Below are positions 22,425-34,700 of a stretch of 64,000 nucleotides of DNA, in pieces. Position numbers and translations under genes: made by a program. The notes under the pieces were generated by a model, which ran no database searches, was not told where the DNA came from, and saw nothing but the letters and a program-made list of their open reading frames with translations. The stretch covers positions 62,001 to 126,000 of the forward strand of contig JAPEVC010000040.1 in assembly GCA_027946555.1 (NCBI GenBank), given 5' to 3'. The first letter of the stretch is position 1. Each line of letters begins with the position of its first letter. This DNA is from Gnomoniopsis sp. IMI 355080 (lineage: Eukaryota > Ascomycota > Sordariomycetes > Diaporthales > Gnomoniaceae).

Positions 22425-22527
22425 CCCCCTTCTTCTTTGATCCCTTATCACAGAGTGGAAATTTGTGTGGTTGCTTTCTCTGGTTGTGTCAGCTCAAAAT
22501 ACGAGTGATACAAACAGCACTGTTGCT

Positions 22528-22539
22528 CCCCCCCCCCCC
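22528..22539. repeat. Homopolymer run of 12 C
   Basis: An uninterrupted poly-C tract in the presumed leader. Such tracts are prone to slippage and sequencing error. Confidence 0.8.
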
Positions 22540-22648
22540 AACAAGACTTACATCCACTTCCTTTCCACAACGTCTCCGTACTTCGCCACTCAGCACCTTT
22601 TCCACCTTTCAAAAGCTATCAGGCTAGTCGGTGATATCGAATACCAGA

Positions 22649-23677
22649 ATGGATCGCTTCAACCAAAGTATGCCCTTTTTGTTCCTTTTTTTATTTTTTT
22701 TACCAACAAACTGCCTTGCCTTTTCGCACCTCATCGACAGTTCAAAAACTAACGCTGCTGCCATAGTCAACCCCTTTTCAAAGAGGGAATCCCACAGCCC
22801 CAAAGCCATCATTACCTACAAGGTCTTGACGCTGCTCACATGGCTCCTCGCTGTCGTCGTCTCGGCCTACTACTCCGTCGAGTCTCCTGCCGATGATCTC
22901 AAGCACGGCCGAACCATCCCAGGCCAGAACCTCCTCAACCTGTCCGGCTTCACGCTCAACTTTCCCCTCATCGCCATTTACTTGTGAGTATACGCTCGCC
23001 TCTCCGACAGCGTGACAGCTTCCTGACCAGATTCAAGCATCGTCTTGTATATCCTGCAGATCGGTTATGTTTTGCACCTCTTCTCTGGCGACATCGAAAA
23101 GGTCAATGCCGCTGCCACCGTCGGCTCGCACTTCATCTTGAACAACCTCCTCCATTTCGCCTTTGTCATGCTCTTCACCCGTGCCCACTTCGCCTGGGCC
23201 GAGGTCATCTTGATCATCAACTTCTTCAACCTCTCCTCCCTCGCCTTCCGCCACAACACCTACCCACGCTTCATTCACGCCCCCGTCGTCTCCGGACCGC
23301 TGGCATGGACCTTCGTGGCCATTTACTGGAACGGTGCCATCGCGGTGCCACACTCCGAAAGCCTCGTCGCCCGTATCTTTGCCAACATCTTCGTGTGGTC
23401 CATCCTCGCCTATGGTCTCTTCTTTCTCGTCGCCTACAAGGATTATACCATGGGCTTCTGGCTGAGCGTCCTTGCCGCTTCTCTCGGTGTCTCTCAATTC
23501 TTGGACTCCATCATTGCCTTGCAGTGGATTTTTGCGTTTGTCATCATGGCTGTGCTGTTTAGCCTGTCCTTCGTCATTGCGGTTTCCACCCTGACGGGAC
23601 GGGAGCTAGGCTTTGGCAAGAGGAATACCCACGACAATGGCGAAGCTGAGCGCGCTCCACTCCTGGCTGATAACTAA
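22649..23677 (+). CDS. DUF1774-type multispan membrane protein
   Basis: Three exons, 22649..22667 (19 bases), 22767..22983 and 23038..23677, encode 291 residues. The first intron has a GTATGC donor, an ACTAAC branch site and CATAG acceptor. The protein has about seven hydrophobic helices, including YKVLTLLTWLLAVVVSAYY, FILNNLLHFAFVMLF and a last one near SLSFVIAV, then a polar tail ending ERAPLLADN that resembles vacuolar sorting tails. The pattern matches the fungal DUF1774 family, whose function is unknown. Membrane location is clear; which membrane is inferred only weakly from the tail. Confidence 0.82.
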
Positions 23678-24280
23678 ACTGGTAGAACAGTTTGCGACCG
23701 ACAATCGGCTAGAAACAATGGCCTCTTTTTGATAGGTCAAAATGGCATGTTGCAGTCAAAAAAGACTCTTGTCTATAGGTGGCTGATCGGGGGCGAGGAC
23801 GGTGGTGTCTGTGTGAGGGCCTGCGAGAGAGACGTCTGCTAGTGAGAAATGGCGCAGGAAACTTTCAAGTCCGGCGTTGCGCGTGTGAACTTCAAAATTC
23901 GAGATTCCAGCATTTCGAAGCTGGCTTTGGGTCCAAGGCATCATTTCCTGTACTGGGACAACTTAGGACTAGGTCAGTTCGTGTTAAAATAGATACTCGT
24001 GCGAGGTAGTCCGCGTATTGACGTTGTTTTGGTCACAAAATGAATCGAGTCGTACTCGTCCCTGCTGCATATATAAGTAGGAGGGTTTATGTCTGATACT
24101 GATCAGCAATAAATAGACCTGTAGAGTGAGCCTGTGCTCGATAGGCTTTTGAGTGCTGCTTATATAAGCACACACAGAGATGCCAGGGTTCTCTTCACAA
24201 ATGGACGATGTGCCTCCCAACCTCTCCTACTGTCCAATCTCCCATTCACATTGCACTCCGCAATATTAAATCACATTTGC
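23678..24280. other. Intergenic region
   Basis: This is the 3' flank of the DUF1774-type gene and the promoter/leader of the phosphopantetheinyl transferase gene, with TATATAAG-like stretches near 24069 and 24160. No further gene is seen. Confidence 0.5.
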
Positions 24281-24881
24281 ATGGCAGCCCCGAGGATCTT
24301 CAGGAGATTTCCTCTCAATCTCGGTCTGGGGACAGATATTTGCCATGTGCTGAGAATCGAGGGTATTTTGAGATCAACCAGAGGCATCCGATTCGTGCGA
24401 AAGATCCTAAATCCTGATGAGAGGGGCCATCCCAAGATATGCTGGCTCCTCAGTCCTCATAGCCAAGCAGCTCTTTCTCAAGATGTACAGCGCCGCTTGA
24501 CAGAGTCCAGCTCATGCACCAACGAGCCCGAGTTGGAGGAGACACAGGACGATCTGAAGTCAGCTCAAGACATCCACATTGCAGCCAAATTTGTGGCCGG
24601 CAGGTATGCTGTCTCTCGTCTCCTTTCCCTGAAATCATACGACTAAATCTTCGGCGCCTAGGTTTGCGGCCAAAGAAGCTGTCATCAAAGCCCATCCACA
24701 TCAAGCCTTGACTTGGCACGACATCACCATACAAAGCCAGGCAGCCCCACACCCCGGTCGAAATGGCGCGCCACTAGCCATCATCCACGGCGCCAAAGAG
24801 GACCATGAGGCCCTTGTCAGCATCAGCCACGACGGCGAGTACGCCACGGCCGTGTGCCTCGGAGCCGGACCAGCTTTGTGA
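24281..24881 (+). CDS. PPT2: ACPS-type 4'-phosphopantetheinyl transferase, probably mitochondrial
   Basis: Two exons, 24281..24603 and 24662..24881, encode 180 residues. The N-terminus MAAPRIFRRFP is basic and compatible with mitochondrial import. The metal-binding motif LGLGTDICHV has Asp19, and the second ACPS motif RFAAKEAVIKA spans the intron, with the Arg codon split AG|G. The C-terminal part holds the DITI and SISHDGEYATAVC motifs. Enzymes of this class move 4'-phosphopantetheine from coenzyme A to a serine of acyl carrier protein; the yeast Ppt2 counterpart activates mitochondrial ACP. An acid-rich insert separates the two motifs and is longer than in bacterial AcpS. Confidence 0.9.
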
Positions 24882-25771
24882 TGGGCTTTAATTTGAAACG
24901 AACCATTGATGCCTCGTAGGAGCCTCAACTTTCGGGAGTCGGGAGTGGCTTGAGAATAAAAAAACTATGAAAAAAATCCCCGATGTGCACCGGTACTTGC
25001 GTGCGGAAGCGTGTATGTGCACCCACACAACCCACGCCGATTATGACAACGTGCCAGCCGTGCGTGCGCCTGGTGGGACGAGATATATGCAGAAAGCCTT
25101 AGCTGGGTCGGCAGAAGTAAATTGGTAGCTCGTACTCTGGGATAACCACGCAAAGAAACACGAGACGGCACCTTCAGCCTCCAAATCTAGGCGTGCAGCA
25201 CCCTATTTCCTTTGCTTCTTTAGCGCCAGGAGACGATGATCTTCATCTCAGAATGAGCTTATGGAAATCCTAGGTCAAGTCGCGGGTGAGTGCGGCGCTT
25301 TTTGGAGCACAGCGATAACGACCATCCGAGACAGAGCGAAACATCGTGCAGGAGATGGGAAGTTGCAGGAAGCTGATTAGATGAATCTGGGGTCCACGTT
25401 GGTCAGGTCGGTGAACTAAAGCTAGGTGAAGAGCTCATGATGACCTGTAAACGCCCCACAATTCCATGTTGCAGTAGTCAGTTGTCAGGTGAAGCGTTTT
25501 ACAACAAAATAGGGAGGTTTCCCTTGAGCATCCAACATATCTCAGTATCGCTTGTATCTTTCAGACCAGCCTTCCACTCGTTTGATCTTGGATCACCGAC
25601 ACTCTTTTCTGGACCGGGCATCACACTCTTTTTGGATCTCAGACGATAGGACGACCACCACAGGGACCTCATACTCGGCTCCCCTTCCACTCTTTGCTGT
25701 TTTATTTTATGTCATACATCACAACTAATTATCTGATTTTTTTTTTAATTCGATTTTTGAAAGGCTCCACG
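24882..25771. other. Intergenic region
   Basis: This contains the promoter of the GMC oxidoreductase gene. A T-rich tract at 25738-25748 lies just before its start. No gene is supported. Confidence 0.5.
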
Positions 25772-28213
25772 ATGCGGTATTCTGGCCTGAGAGCCTCTGG
25801 CTTCACGTTGAGTCTGTTATTGTCGGTCACAAGTGGCCTATATCTACCGCCAAACTCCATCACTGGCTCACTCCTCGAATCATACGACTACATCGTAGTT
25901 GGCGGCGGCGCCTCGGGACTTGTGGTTGCAAACAGGCTGAGTGAAGATGCTTCTGGTGTGTTCCTTCTCCTCTACAGACCTAAAGAATATCAGGCTCATT
26001 CTTATGCCATTATAGTGACGGTTTTATTGTTGGAAGCTGGAGTACTGTAAGCCACCAGTCCACACCAAGCAATGACTTTTTTATTTTATTTGGTATCTGA
26101 TCGCTCTTAAAGAGATACCGAGGGCTTTACCGTCATGATGCCCGCAGAAATTGGCGCAGACTTAGGGACGAACTACGACTGGATGCTTGACACGGTAGAG
26201 CAGGAATTCCTTAACGGTCAAACCGTCCGTCTCAACCAAGGCAAGGCTGTGGGAGGTGGAACGATCCTCAACGGTCTGGTGTGGACGCGAAGTTCAGCAA
26301 AAGATTACGACCTATGGGAGGACTTGAACTACGACGCGTCACTGCCGACGCAATACTGCTGGCGATGGCCAGATATGTTGCCGTACTTTGAGAAGGTGAG
26401 ACTGAAACAAGGACCCTGCTCCTATGAAGGAATTATGATACTAATTGTGAGGACAGAGTGAGACTTTTACGGCAAATGTCGGCGCGACTGTCGCTGATGA
26501 ACTCAGCATCCACCCTGATATGGGTATTCATGGTACAAACGGCTCTGTTCAGGTTGGATATTCGAATTTTCTTTATGAGCAAGATGGTATGGATACCCGC
26601 ATCCTTAAGATGGCTTCCCCTCTGAAAAAATAACTGACCTGATGTAGCGAATATTCTCAACGGTATGAAACAGATGGGTTTGCCAATCCTATCAGAACCA
26701 AACGACGGGGACCAGATGGGGGCATTCGCTTCACCGTCCAGCATCGATGCTCACAATCAGTCTCGTTCCGATGCCCGGGTGGCATACTTTGACAGCGTGC
26801 TCGATCGGCAAAACCTTCACGTAGCGTCGGAACAGAGAGTAACACAGGTCCTGCTCGAAGGGCAGCAGCAGTCCACCCCTTCAAACACAAGTAAGCAGCA
26901 TCTACAGACGGCTGTAGGAGTAGAGGTAAGCAAGGCTGGATCTTCCTTGTTTTTTTCTTTTTTTCCCTTTTTCTATCTTCCAGTTACTGGCAGCACAGTG
27001 TGACTGACTTGGAAAACAGTTCACAAGCTCGGCAACAAGTGCCAGAACCAACATCACTTGCACCAGGGAAGTCATCGTGGCAGCCGGCGCGATTTTCTCA
27101 CCCACTCTTCTCCAGATTTCTGGCATTGGCCCTCAGGCTGTTTTAGAGTCGCTGGACATTCCTGTCAAAGTCGATCTGCCAGGAGTCGGGGCTAATCTGA
27201 TGGATCATGGGATGATCCACCCGATTTATCAGTGTAGGTATCATCCTTTTTTTCTTTCATTATTTCATTATTTCTTTTTCTATTCCTTTTACAACACCAT
27301 GTCGTAGCCTTGCTAACACGTCCTTGCAGACACAAACGAATCACTGCTCACGTCTTCCAAGGTCACCGCTACCGACGATGCCAGGAACGCGGCACTGGAC
27401 GAGTACTATACAAACCGCACCGGTCCCATGACGGCACCCATGATCAGCACCGTCGCATTTCCTTCTATGCGCTACTTTGCCGACGACTGGGTCGAGCTGG
27501 TCCAGAACGCCACCCTGCGCAGCGGCAATGCCACGCTGCCGGCAGACACCGACCCGACCGTCCGTCGCGGCTATGCGGCCCAACGTGACCTGCAACTGGC
27601 ACTGCTACGCGACCCAACAGAAGGTGCGGTTGAATTTCTCGGCGACTCGATAGGCACACTGTCCATCGCCATGATGCAGACCCTGTCGCGTGGCACCGTG
27701 AGGCCCCAGTCCGCCAACGTCTTCGACGTGCCCATCGTCGACCCGCGGTACTGCGCAGAGCCCCTGGACTGCATCATGCTCGCGCGCGCGTTGTTGTTTA
27801 ACTGCGCGCTGATCCAAACCCCAGCAATGGCAGAGCTGGAGCCTGTCGTGCAAGAGCCATACTTCTGCCCAGAGACCTTGACTGCTGTTGGAAATGTAAG
27901 CGCCGTTGACAGGGACAACATCGACAATCAAATGCTGCAGCTAGTCAAGGACCACGTGGTGACGGAATTCCACCCCTCGGGCACGACGGCGATGTTGCCC
28001 CTCGACCTGGGCGGGGTGGTCGACACGGCATTGAAGGTGTATGGAACGAGCAACCTGCGAGTCGTGGATGCGGGTGTGATGCCGGTTATTCCAGGGGCGC
28101 ATCTACAGGGTGTGGTATATGGTGTGGCAGAGAGGGCGGCGGACATCATCAAAGAGCAAGGGCAGATCCAGTCGAGGAGCACGTCTGCTCGGCCAAGGGC
28201 TGTCACTTGTTGA
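25772..28213 (+). CDS. Secreted FAD-dependent GMC oxidoreductase
   Basis: Seven exons, 25772..25955, 26016..26046 (31 bp), 26113..26395, 26457..26586, 26648..26925, 27020..27233 and 27330..28213, encode 667 residues. A signal peptide is predicted at residues 1 to about 22 (LRASGFTLSLLLSVTSG core). The FAD-binding dinucleotide motif VVGGGASG is at 42-49, followed by LLLEAG and the GMC signature region GKAVGGGTILNGLVW. The second signature is in AGAIFSPTLLQISGIG. Near the C-terminus His588 (FHPSGT) and His631 (PGAHLQG) occupy the two catalytic positions. Relatives include glucose oxidase and aryl-alcohol oxidases; the substrate cannot be assigned. Several N-x-S/T sites fit secretion. It converges on the dynein gene. 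Confidence 0.9.
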
Positions 28214-28782
28214 ATGAAGTTGAATAGATGAAGATGTACTGAAACTCTTGAGGCGTTGTATGGGATGGATAGAAAGTGATGATTCTGATGGCGTTGATGA
28301 TACACGGTCTTGTTGACATGAGAAGCTACCAGTTGACAGTAGGCTTGCTAGAACCAAGGCACTTAGTCGCAATAGTAAATAACTCGAACGCTTGAAAATA
28401 TCAAACAACTGGTAATGCTTTCTGTAAGAACGTCACACTGCAGAGGTAAAGAAAGCTACTGCGGAGTACTGAACAGATAGATCATGTAGTGAAACCCTTT
28501 GGTGAGACAAATGTTACTACCTCAGAAACAGGTTCGATGCCACAACCTTAAAAACAAGTCCATGTCCATTGCTCTACAAGTCTAAATCAGATATGTAACA
28601 TATAAAAACTCATGTGGAACAGTGGCCGAAGGGTATCTGCAGCAAAGACCAGCCAGGAAACAAAGGGAGTTCTACCCATGCGCCGCCACGTCTGAATTAT
28701 TGAAGCCATTGAAATATACGACTTCCGAACCAATTTCCTTCTACTTTCCGCAGCTACGTTCACCATTCTCATGCTCATCCAT
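28214..28782. other. Convergent intergenic region
   Basis: This is the 3' flank of the GMC oxidoreductase and dynein genes. I checked it on the minus strand for further dynein C-terminal coding sequence and saw none. Confidence 0.55.
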
Positions 28783-31700
28783 CTATGCAGCCTGCGCTAC
28801 CTCCGTCACCATACCCTGCTCACTCTCGTCCAACAGATCTGAGACCTTCCTCAGATTCTGGATCATGCTTTGGCCCAGCCCAACAAGAAGCAACTTCTCC
28901 GCATTTGCGGGTAGACCAAGGTAAGTGGGTGGCTCACGCTCAGGTAGCTTCTTAATCCAGCCCATAAAGTCTTGCATAGACGTGCCAGACGGTACCTGGA
29001 GGCTACCCGCCTTGTCGCTGCCCTCGACCAAGTTGTGGCCGATCTCATAAGCATCGGGCGTAAGGAACGAGTTGACGAGCTGATTGAGGAGCTTGAAGTC
29101 GCCTTCATCGTCGATCTTTCCTCCGTAGGTTTCCGTGACAAGATAGCGGATCATGTCCCACGGGATATTCTGGGGCGCGATGTTGGTTCTGTTTTGAGCG
29201 ACTGTCTCGACCCAGGTATCTATGACAAAGGCAGAGCATTCGTACTGATTCGTAATGTCAGCATCTCTTTCTGCAAATCAGGCCAAGACGGAGAAGACTT
29301 ACATCACTGTCATTAAATTCCCAGAAGCCCTTCCAACCAAGGTTAGGCGCGTATCGCAACCGCTCCTGGACAACGGCATGCAAAAATGATAACAAGAGGT
29401 ACAGCCGCTGGCGTTCCACGGGGCTCTTGGCAGGCCTGGTAGACAATGAAGACATCGAGTCCTTCATATTGGCACGTACACCAGCAGGCTGCTCGTACAT
29501 TAGTACACGAGAGGCACGGAGGAGGTTGACGGGAATCTTGGGGCTGGATTCCATAGACAGGAAAAGCCTGAACTCGGGGTTGGGATTGAGAGACTCCATG
29601 CGCTTCTCGAGACTCTGAAGCCAGGTTGGTGCTAGATGAACGTTCTTGATCAGCACCCAGGAGCCAACTTGAGCAGCGTGGCTGACAGCCTTGTCGGCGC
29701 TTGCAAGACCTTCGTTCGAACCCATGGCAATGTTGGTGCACCTGACACGCGCCCGCTCCACAAGACTGTCGACCTTGTAGCTTGCATCGAAACCAGGGCT
29801 TGACACCAAGGCAATGGGTCTTGTTGCTGGGACCTCCGTGACAGTAGCCTTTAGGTCCTCAACAATATCGAACAGATCATCTCCAAAGACCAGGGCGACA
29901 AAGCGCTGAGCCGTAGGTACGAAGCGATCGAGGCGGAAGAGCTTGACTAGCAGCAGAGATGATAGGGCCTGGTCAATCGGCGTCGCGGCATCATCCCAAA
30001 CCTTGGGCACGTGGTTTTCAGCTATTTCCTCGGTGAGGAAGCGGTCCCATTGTTCTGAAGGCATTTGGTCAATCTTTTCTTTGAGGGCGAGTACCCTGCT
30101 GGCCCTGGCGAACGCCTCATCCTTGCCCTCCACCTCAGTCGAGATGTCCTTGCCCTCAACCTTCTCATCGAGAATGACATCAATCAGGTCCTTGTCCATC
30201 TGATACGGAGATGCTTGCGCAAGGAGCATGGCGAGAGTAATGCGGTCCTTTTGGAGCAGGCCAAGCGCAGTCCTCTTGAAGGCGGCTACAAACAAGTCTT
30301 TGACAATGATGTCGCGACGAGCCTGGTGATTGGTTTCATTGGCCAGGTTCGGATTGTTGTGGAGGACGCTGTGGAATATATCGAGGAAGTATTGCAGCGA
30401 GAACTGGTAGAAGTGGTTGAGGTAGTGGAGTTGCTCAAGCACGGTGAATATCGCACTGCAAGACTTGGCGATGACATCGTACTCCAGGGTAATTTGCTCG
30501 ACCTCGCTCATGACGCCTTCGGTATTGCTCATCTTCGCAGAGATTTCAGCAGCTTCAGTCTTCAGGGTCTCAAGAGTCTCGATGACGTTGTCATCATCGA
30601 GAATATTGCCCCGAGACTCATTGAGGGCCTGCAAAAGGCGCTTCTCTAACTGTCGCAAGTGGACCTTGAACTCGCCTTGAAGCTTGATGAGGTTCGAGCG
30701 CCGCTCATCCACATCTGGCCGCTCAGACTTGAGGGCATCATTTAGGGACTGAGTCTGGAGACTGCTCTGCGTGACAGTGAAGTTCACAAAGGTGGTGCGA
30801 CTGCAGATGTCGGGTGCGAAAGTGGCGGACGGGTCTCTTGTTGATAGATAGATCTTGAACGATGGAGAGAAATCAATCTGCTGCTTGCCCAATTGGATAA
30901 GGACACGGCCACCAGTCTTCTGGTACTCTTTGTTAAGAACGTGATTGAGTATCGGGTCAAGATGCTCTGCATCTTGGATGAGGATAGGGTTGCCAAAACG
31001 AAGCGAGCTCTCCAACTGCTTAGTAAATGAATCGTCCAAGAAGCTGGTGACAGTCAGGCGGCGATCCTTGCACTCCTTCTGCAAGAATTCGGTGACTCTG
31101 CCAGACGGGTCGATGATCAATGGATATCTGTTGAAGCGTTTGAGGATGATGGCATTCTCGGTGCAGAGATCGTCCACTGGCAGACTGTTCTGTTGCCATC
31201 CCAAGCGTTCATCCGCACTCGAAAGGTACTCAGTGAAAGGATTGTGCGGCTTGTATTGGATGCCAGACAGGTGGAGCTGGTGCAGCCAGTCGTCCAACAT
31301 CGACTTGCGGAAGGTCTGATCATACAGACCGCTGTAGGCAAGGAACGCCGCAGCCGTGAGAACGTCTCCGACCAGGGTGCTGATCTGTGTCTCGAAGGAC
31401 TTGCTGCCCTCCTCCCAGCGCACTCGCTCAGACGACAAACTGTCGAGTAATTTAACGGATCGGTCGACCTTGAATTGTACCCTTTCCATCTCGGACTTGA
31501 TCGCCTGTGTCTCGCTGATAAGTGCCGCATACTCGGTCTTGTATGTTGCGATACTCTGCTCAAGATGGGCAATGTTATTCTCGATAGCCTTAGCTTCGGC
31601 CTTGGTCTGAAGAGCTTGCTCCTCGAGTTGCTCAACCTCGGCCCTCAAAGGACCAACTCGGTCAAGGATTTCGGCGAAGTTGACTTGAGCCTCGACCCAT

Positions 31701-34700
31701 TGCACCAGAGGTCCACAAGCCTTACTGGCTCGGTTCACTCTCTCGAAGGTGAACTCCGGATTTGATAAGAACTCGTTTCTCATCTTGATGCGCAATGCTT
31801 TTGTCATTTGCCTCTCGTTGTCGAAGTTGATGATACTGGCAATAAAGTCATCACGCCGCACCACCGCCTGAACAGCCTTCCAGTCGGCGACCTTGTGTCC
31901 AATAAGAGTGCAAACTGAATCCAAAGCTAGTTTGACTCCAGCTGGTGGCGTGTTCATCGATCGGACTTCTGTCAGATGCTGCCTCTTGATATTGCTGACA
32001 CTGGCCTTGGCTGACTCAACAGCGGGCTCGGCCTTGGCCAAATCGTCCAAGACGACAGTCTTTCTCTCAGCGACTTCTGCCTCTTGGATCTCCAAAGCAG
32101 CTTGAATCTCCAACGACGTGCTTTTTCTCTGCTCGGCCTCTCGCTGATCAGCAACCATGCGCTGCAGCTTCTCATTTGCCTCAACGTCCTTCTGCTCTAG
32201 CTGAGTCTTCTTCTCAGCCAGACTCTCCCGCAAGTCGCGGACCTTGTCGACCGTGTCCCTCAACTTCTCCAAACCAACATTCAGGTGACGTTGCTGCTCC
32301 TCAAGATCCTCGCGTTTCTCATTATACAGCTTGACATACTGCGCCACGAAGTCCAAGAAGTGACGCGGCGTCAGGAAAGTAACCTTGCCCTGCTGACGCT
32401 GCAATTTCTCGTTGAAACGCTGCAGCGAGTAGTGGATGTAGACCATAGAGTTGACAACGGTCTCTCTGTGCGAAGGCGGGAGACTGAGAGCCCTGTACGC
32501 AACGGGGATTGTGTCAGGTGCTTGGAAGTTCGAGCGGTCCAAGTCCACAGAGTGCGTGAGCTCGTGCGCAACCTGGAACAGGGCTTGATCAGACCAGTCG
32601 CCGAACCAGTTAAGCACGCAACGATTGAACAACGCTGGACTAGTCGCAGCCTTTGAAGACAGACCATCCTCTGGCGGGTTCATGGTGAACACCACGTGCA
32701 GGTTCTTGACAATCTGCGATGTGAACCACTTGTAGAGCTCCTCTTGAGAATCCAGAAGCAGGCCCTGGCGTTGCGCTCCTTCTTTGCAGGCCGTCATCAA
32801 TGCTGCAAATTCGTCACCCTCAAAGAGACCGGGGACCTCTGCATTGGCAAGCAGCGTATTCATTCTCTCAAGGAATCCGGAGTCGAGAACGTTGGACTCG
32901 TCCATGATGAAGCACATCTTCTCCCCCTTGCATCCACAGCGGCGTAGAACTTCTCTCAAGTCCTCGTCGAAGTCTTCAGCGGAGTATTTGCCATGAACCT
33001 TAATCTGGTAGACCTTCAAACCGTTCATCCAGGCAACAAAGCGGGAAAGGGTCGTCTTTCCAGAGCCGCTGACACCAATGAGAATCAGGTGACCTTGCGG
33101 TTGTCTGAAAACACGATCGATGCGAAGAACGTGTTCAAGCACATCATTAAACAGAATAAGCGGCACATCAACCTCCTCCTCGCAGAAAGTCTTGAGACGT
33201 GCCTTGACGAAGTCACGTAGCTGCTCGCGATCAACCGGCACGTAGTTCTTGGAAAGCCAGTTGGAGAAGAGGATGGGCCCGCCGAGAGCTTGTTGGTCAT
33301 CGATGGTTGGGAAGTAGTCCAATGCGATCCTGCGCACAGCGTCGTCGGTCCACTTTCGCTCGTCTTCAGCAACCAGACGATCCTGGAAGAGACGTAGAGC
33401 CTCATGGGCCCAGATACGAAGCAAGCCCTCAACGGACAAGATTTCGAGGGGCCGGATCGCTTCATACACACCACGCACCCAACGTGTCAGTTCACGAGGA
33501 CTGTAGACGTAGTGGGGTTGTATCTTGGGAGTGAAGCGTTGCTGAGATTCAAGATAGAACCGCACCATAGCCTGGGTGAGCGGCTCTGCGTATCCGCGTA
33601 GCGATGGGATGATCTTGAGAATTGCAGAGTTGAAAGTGCCGTAAATTTGCGTGAGTGACTGCTCGCCTGGGTAATCGACCATGATGAGAGGTGCATGTCT
33701 GAGGAATCGATCACCCATTGGTGTACGGCCAGCATCAGTGGGCGGGTTGCATGCACCCACAAATTGAATGCGATCCAACGTGACCCAGGCCTTGTCGGAT
33801 GTCCTCCAGAATCCATTGTGCTCCACAAGTTGACGCAAGAAGGAAATAGCTCTCTGCGTGCCGTACTTGTCGGGGGCAGGCAGGTTGATCTCGTCGCAGA
33901 AAATGACGAGCCACCTGCCGATCTGGGTCGGAGACAGCATGACTCCATTGAGAGTCTTCTTGTACTCACAATATTGCTCAAAGGTCTTGATGAGAAGATC
34001 GGGCGTTGTTGCGCTGGAAAAGTTGAGACCGACAACTTCCATGTTGGGAAGCTTGCGAAGAGCGCTGAATAGCGTCATTGTCTTACCAGAACCGGGAGGA
34101 CCGCAAAGCAGCAGCGGCTTGTGCTCCGCCAGCCATGAGTACAGCACATCCTCATGACGGACGGTGTCCAAGGTTGGAATGACAACGTCGGTCTGAGTGA
34201 TGGAGTGAGTGTTGACCTCAATTGTCGGTACCTGATTCTGCCATGGCGTCCATTCGCCTTGTGGCAGGGAGACATCGAAGTCGATCAGGGCACTATTGCC
34301 ATCCAGTGGTGGTGATCCGAAGTCAGCCAGACCACATACGTTGTCACCAAACTGTTTGCGGTCGGTCAAAGGACAATCGCCGGTTAGAGCCCAGACCAGA
34401 GCTAGCAGCAGCTTCTTGGAAATGTAACTTTCAATCTGCTCCGGGTCCAACGCAAAATCAATGTGCTGGTTGTTATACTCGATTATGTCGCGCACGGCTT
34501 TATTGAGGAGCGAAAAGAGGGTGTTGAGCACTCTAGCGACTGTGAAGTCCATGATGTGGTTGAAGCCTTCAGCTTCCTTGAGGGCAGCCAAGATGAACCC
34601 ATCGTTCTCAAGATAGTTGTGCAGAAGATCGGCTGCATGAGTTTGTACAGCCAGTGCTTTGGCGGAGCTTTGCCCGGTCGCGACCGCATCCTCATCGAGG

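Larger units (their letters stand above)
21394..22648. other. Intergenic region with CT-rich leader
   Basis: This contains the 3' flank of the preceding gene and, from about 22250, the CT-rich promoter or leader of the DUF1774-type gene. Open frames at 21.5-22.2 kb overlap in several frames, contain no known motif and are treated as chance. Confidence 0.45.

Noticed and set aside
28525..28545. GGTTCGATGCC as a tRNA B box
   Set aside because: The flanking bases do not form a T-arm stem and no A box lies at the right distance.
28214..28782. Possible truncation of dynein, with missing C-terminal sequence downstream
   Set aside because: The protein already has 4348 residues, the usual length in moulds, and fungal dyneins lack the distal C-terminal cap. 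No coding sequence was found downstream on the same strand.
30065..30649. Long antisense open frames within the dynein gene
   Set aside because: They mirror the codon pattern of the highly biased dynein coding strand and have no independent features.
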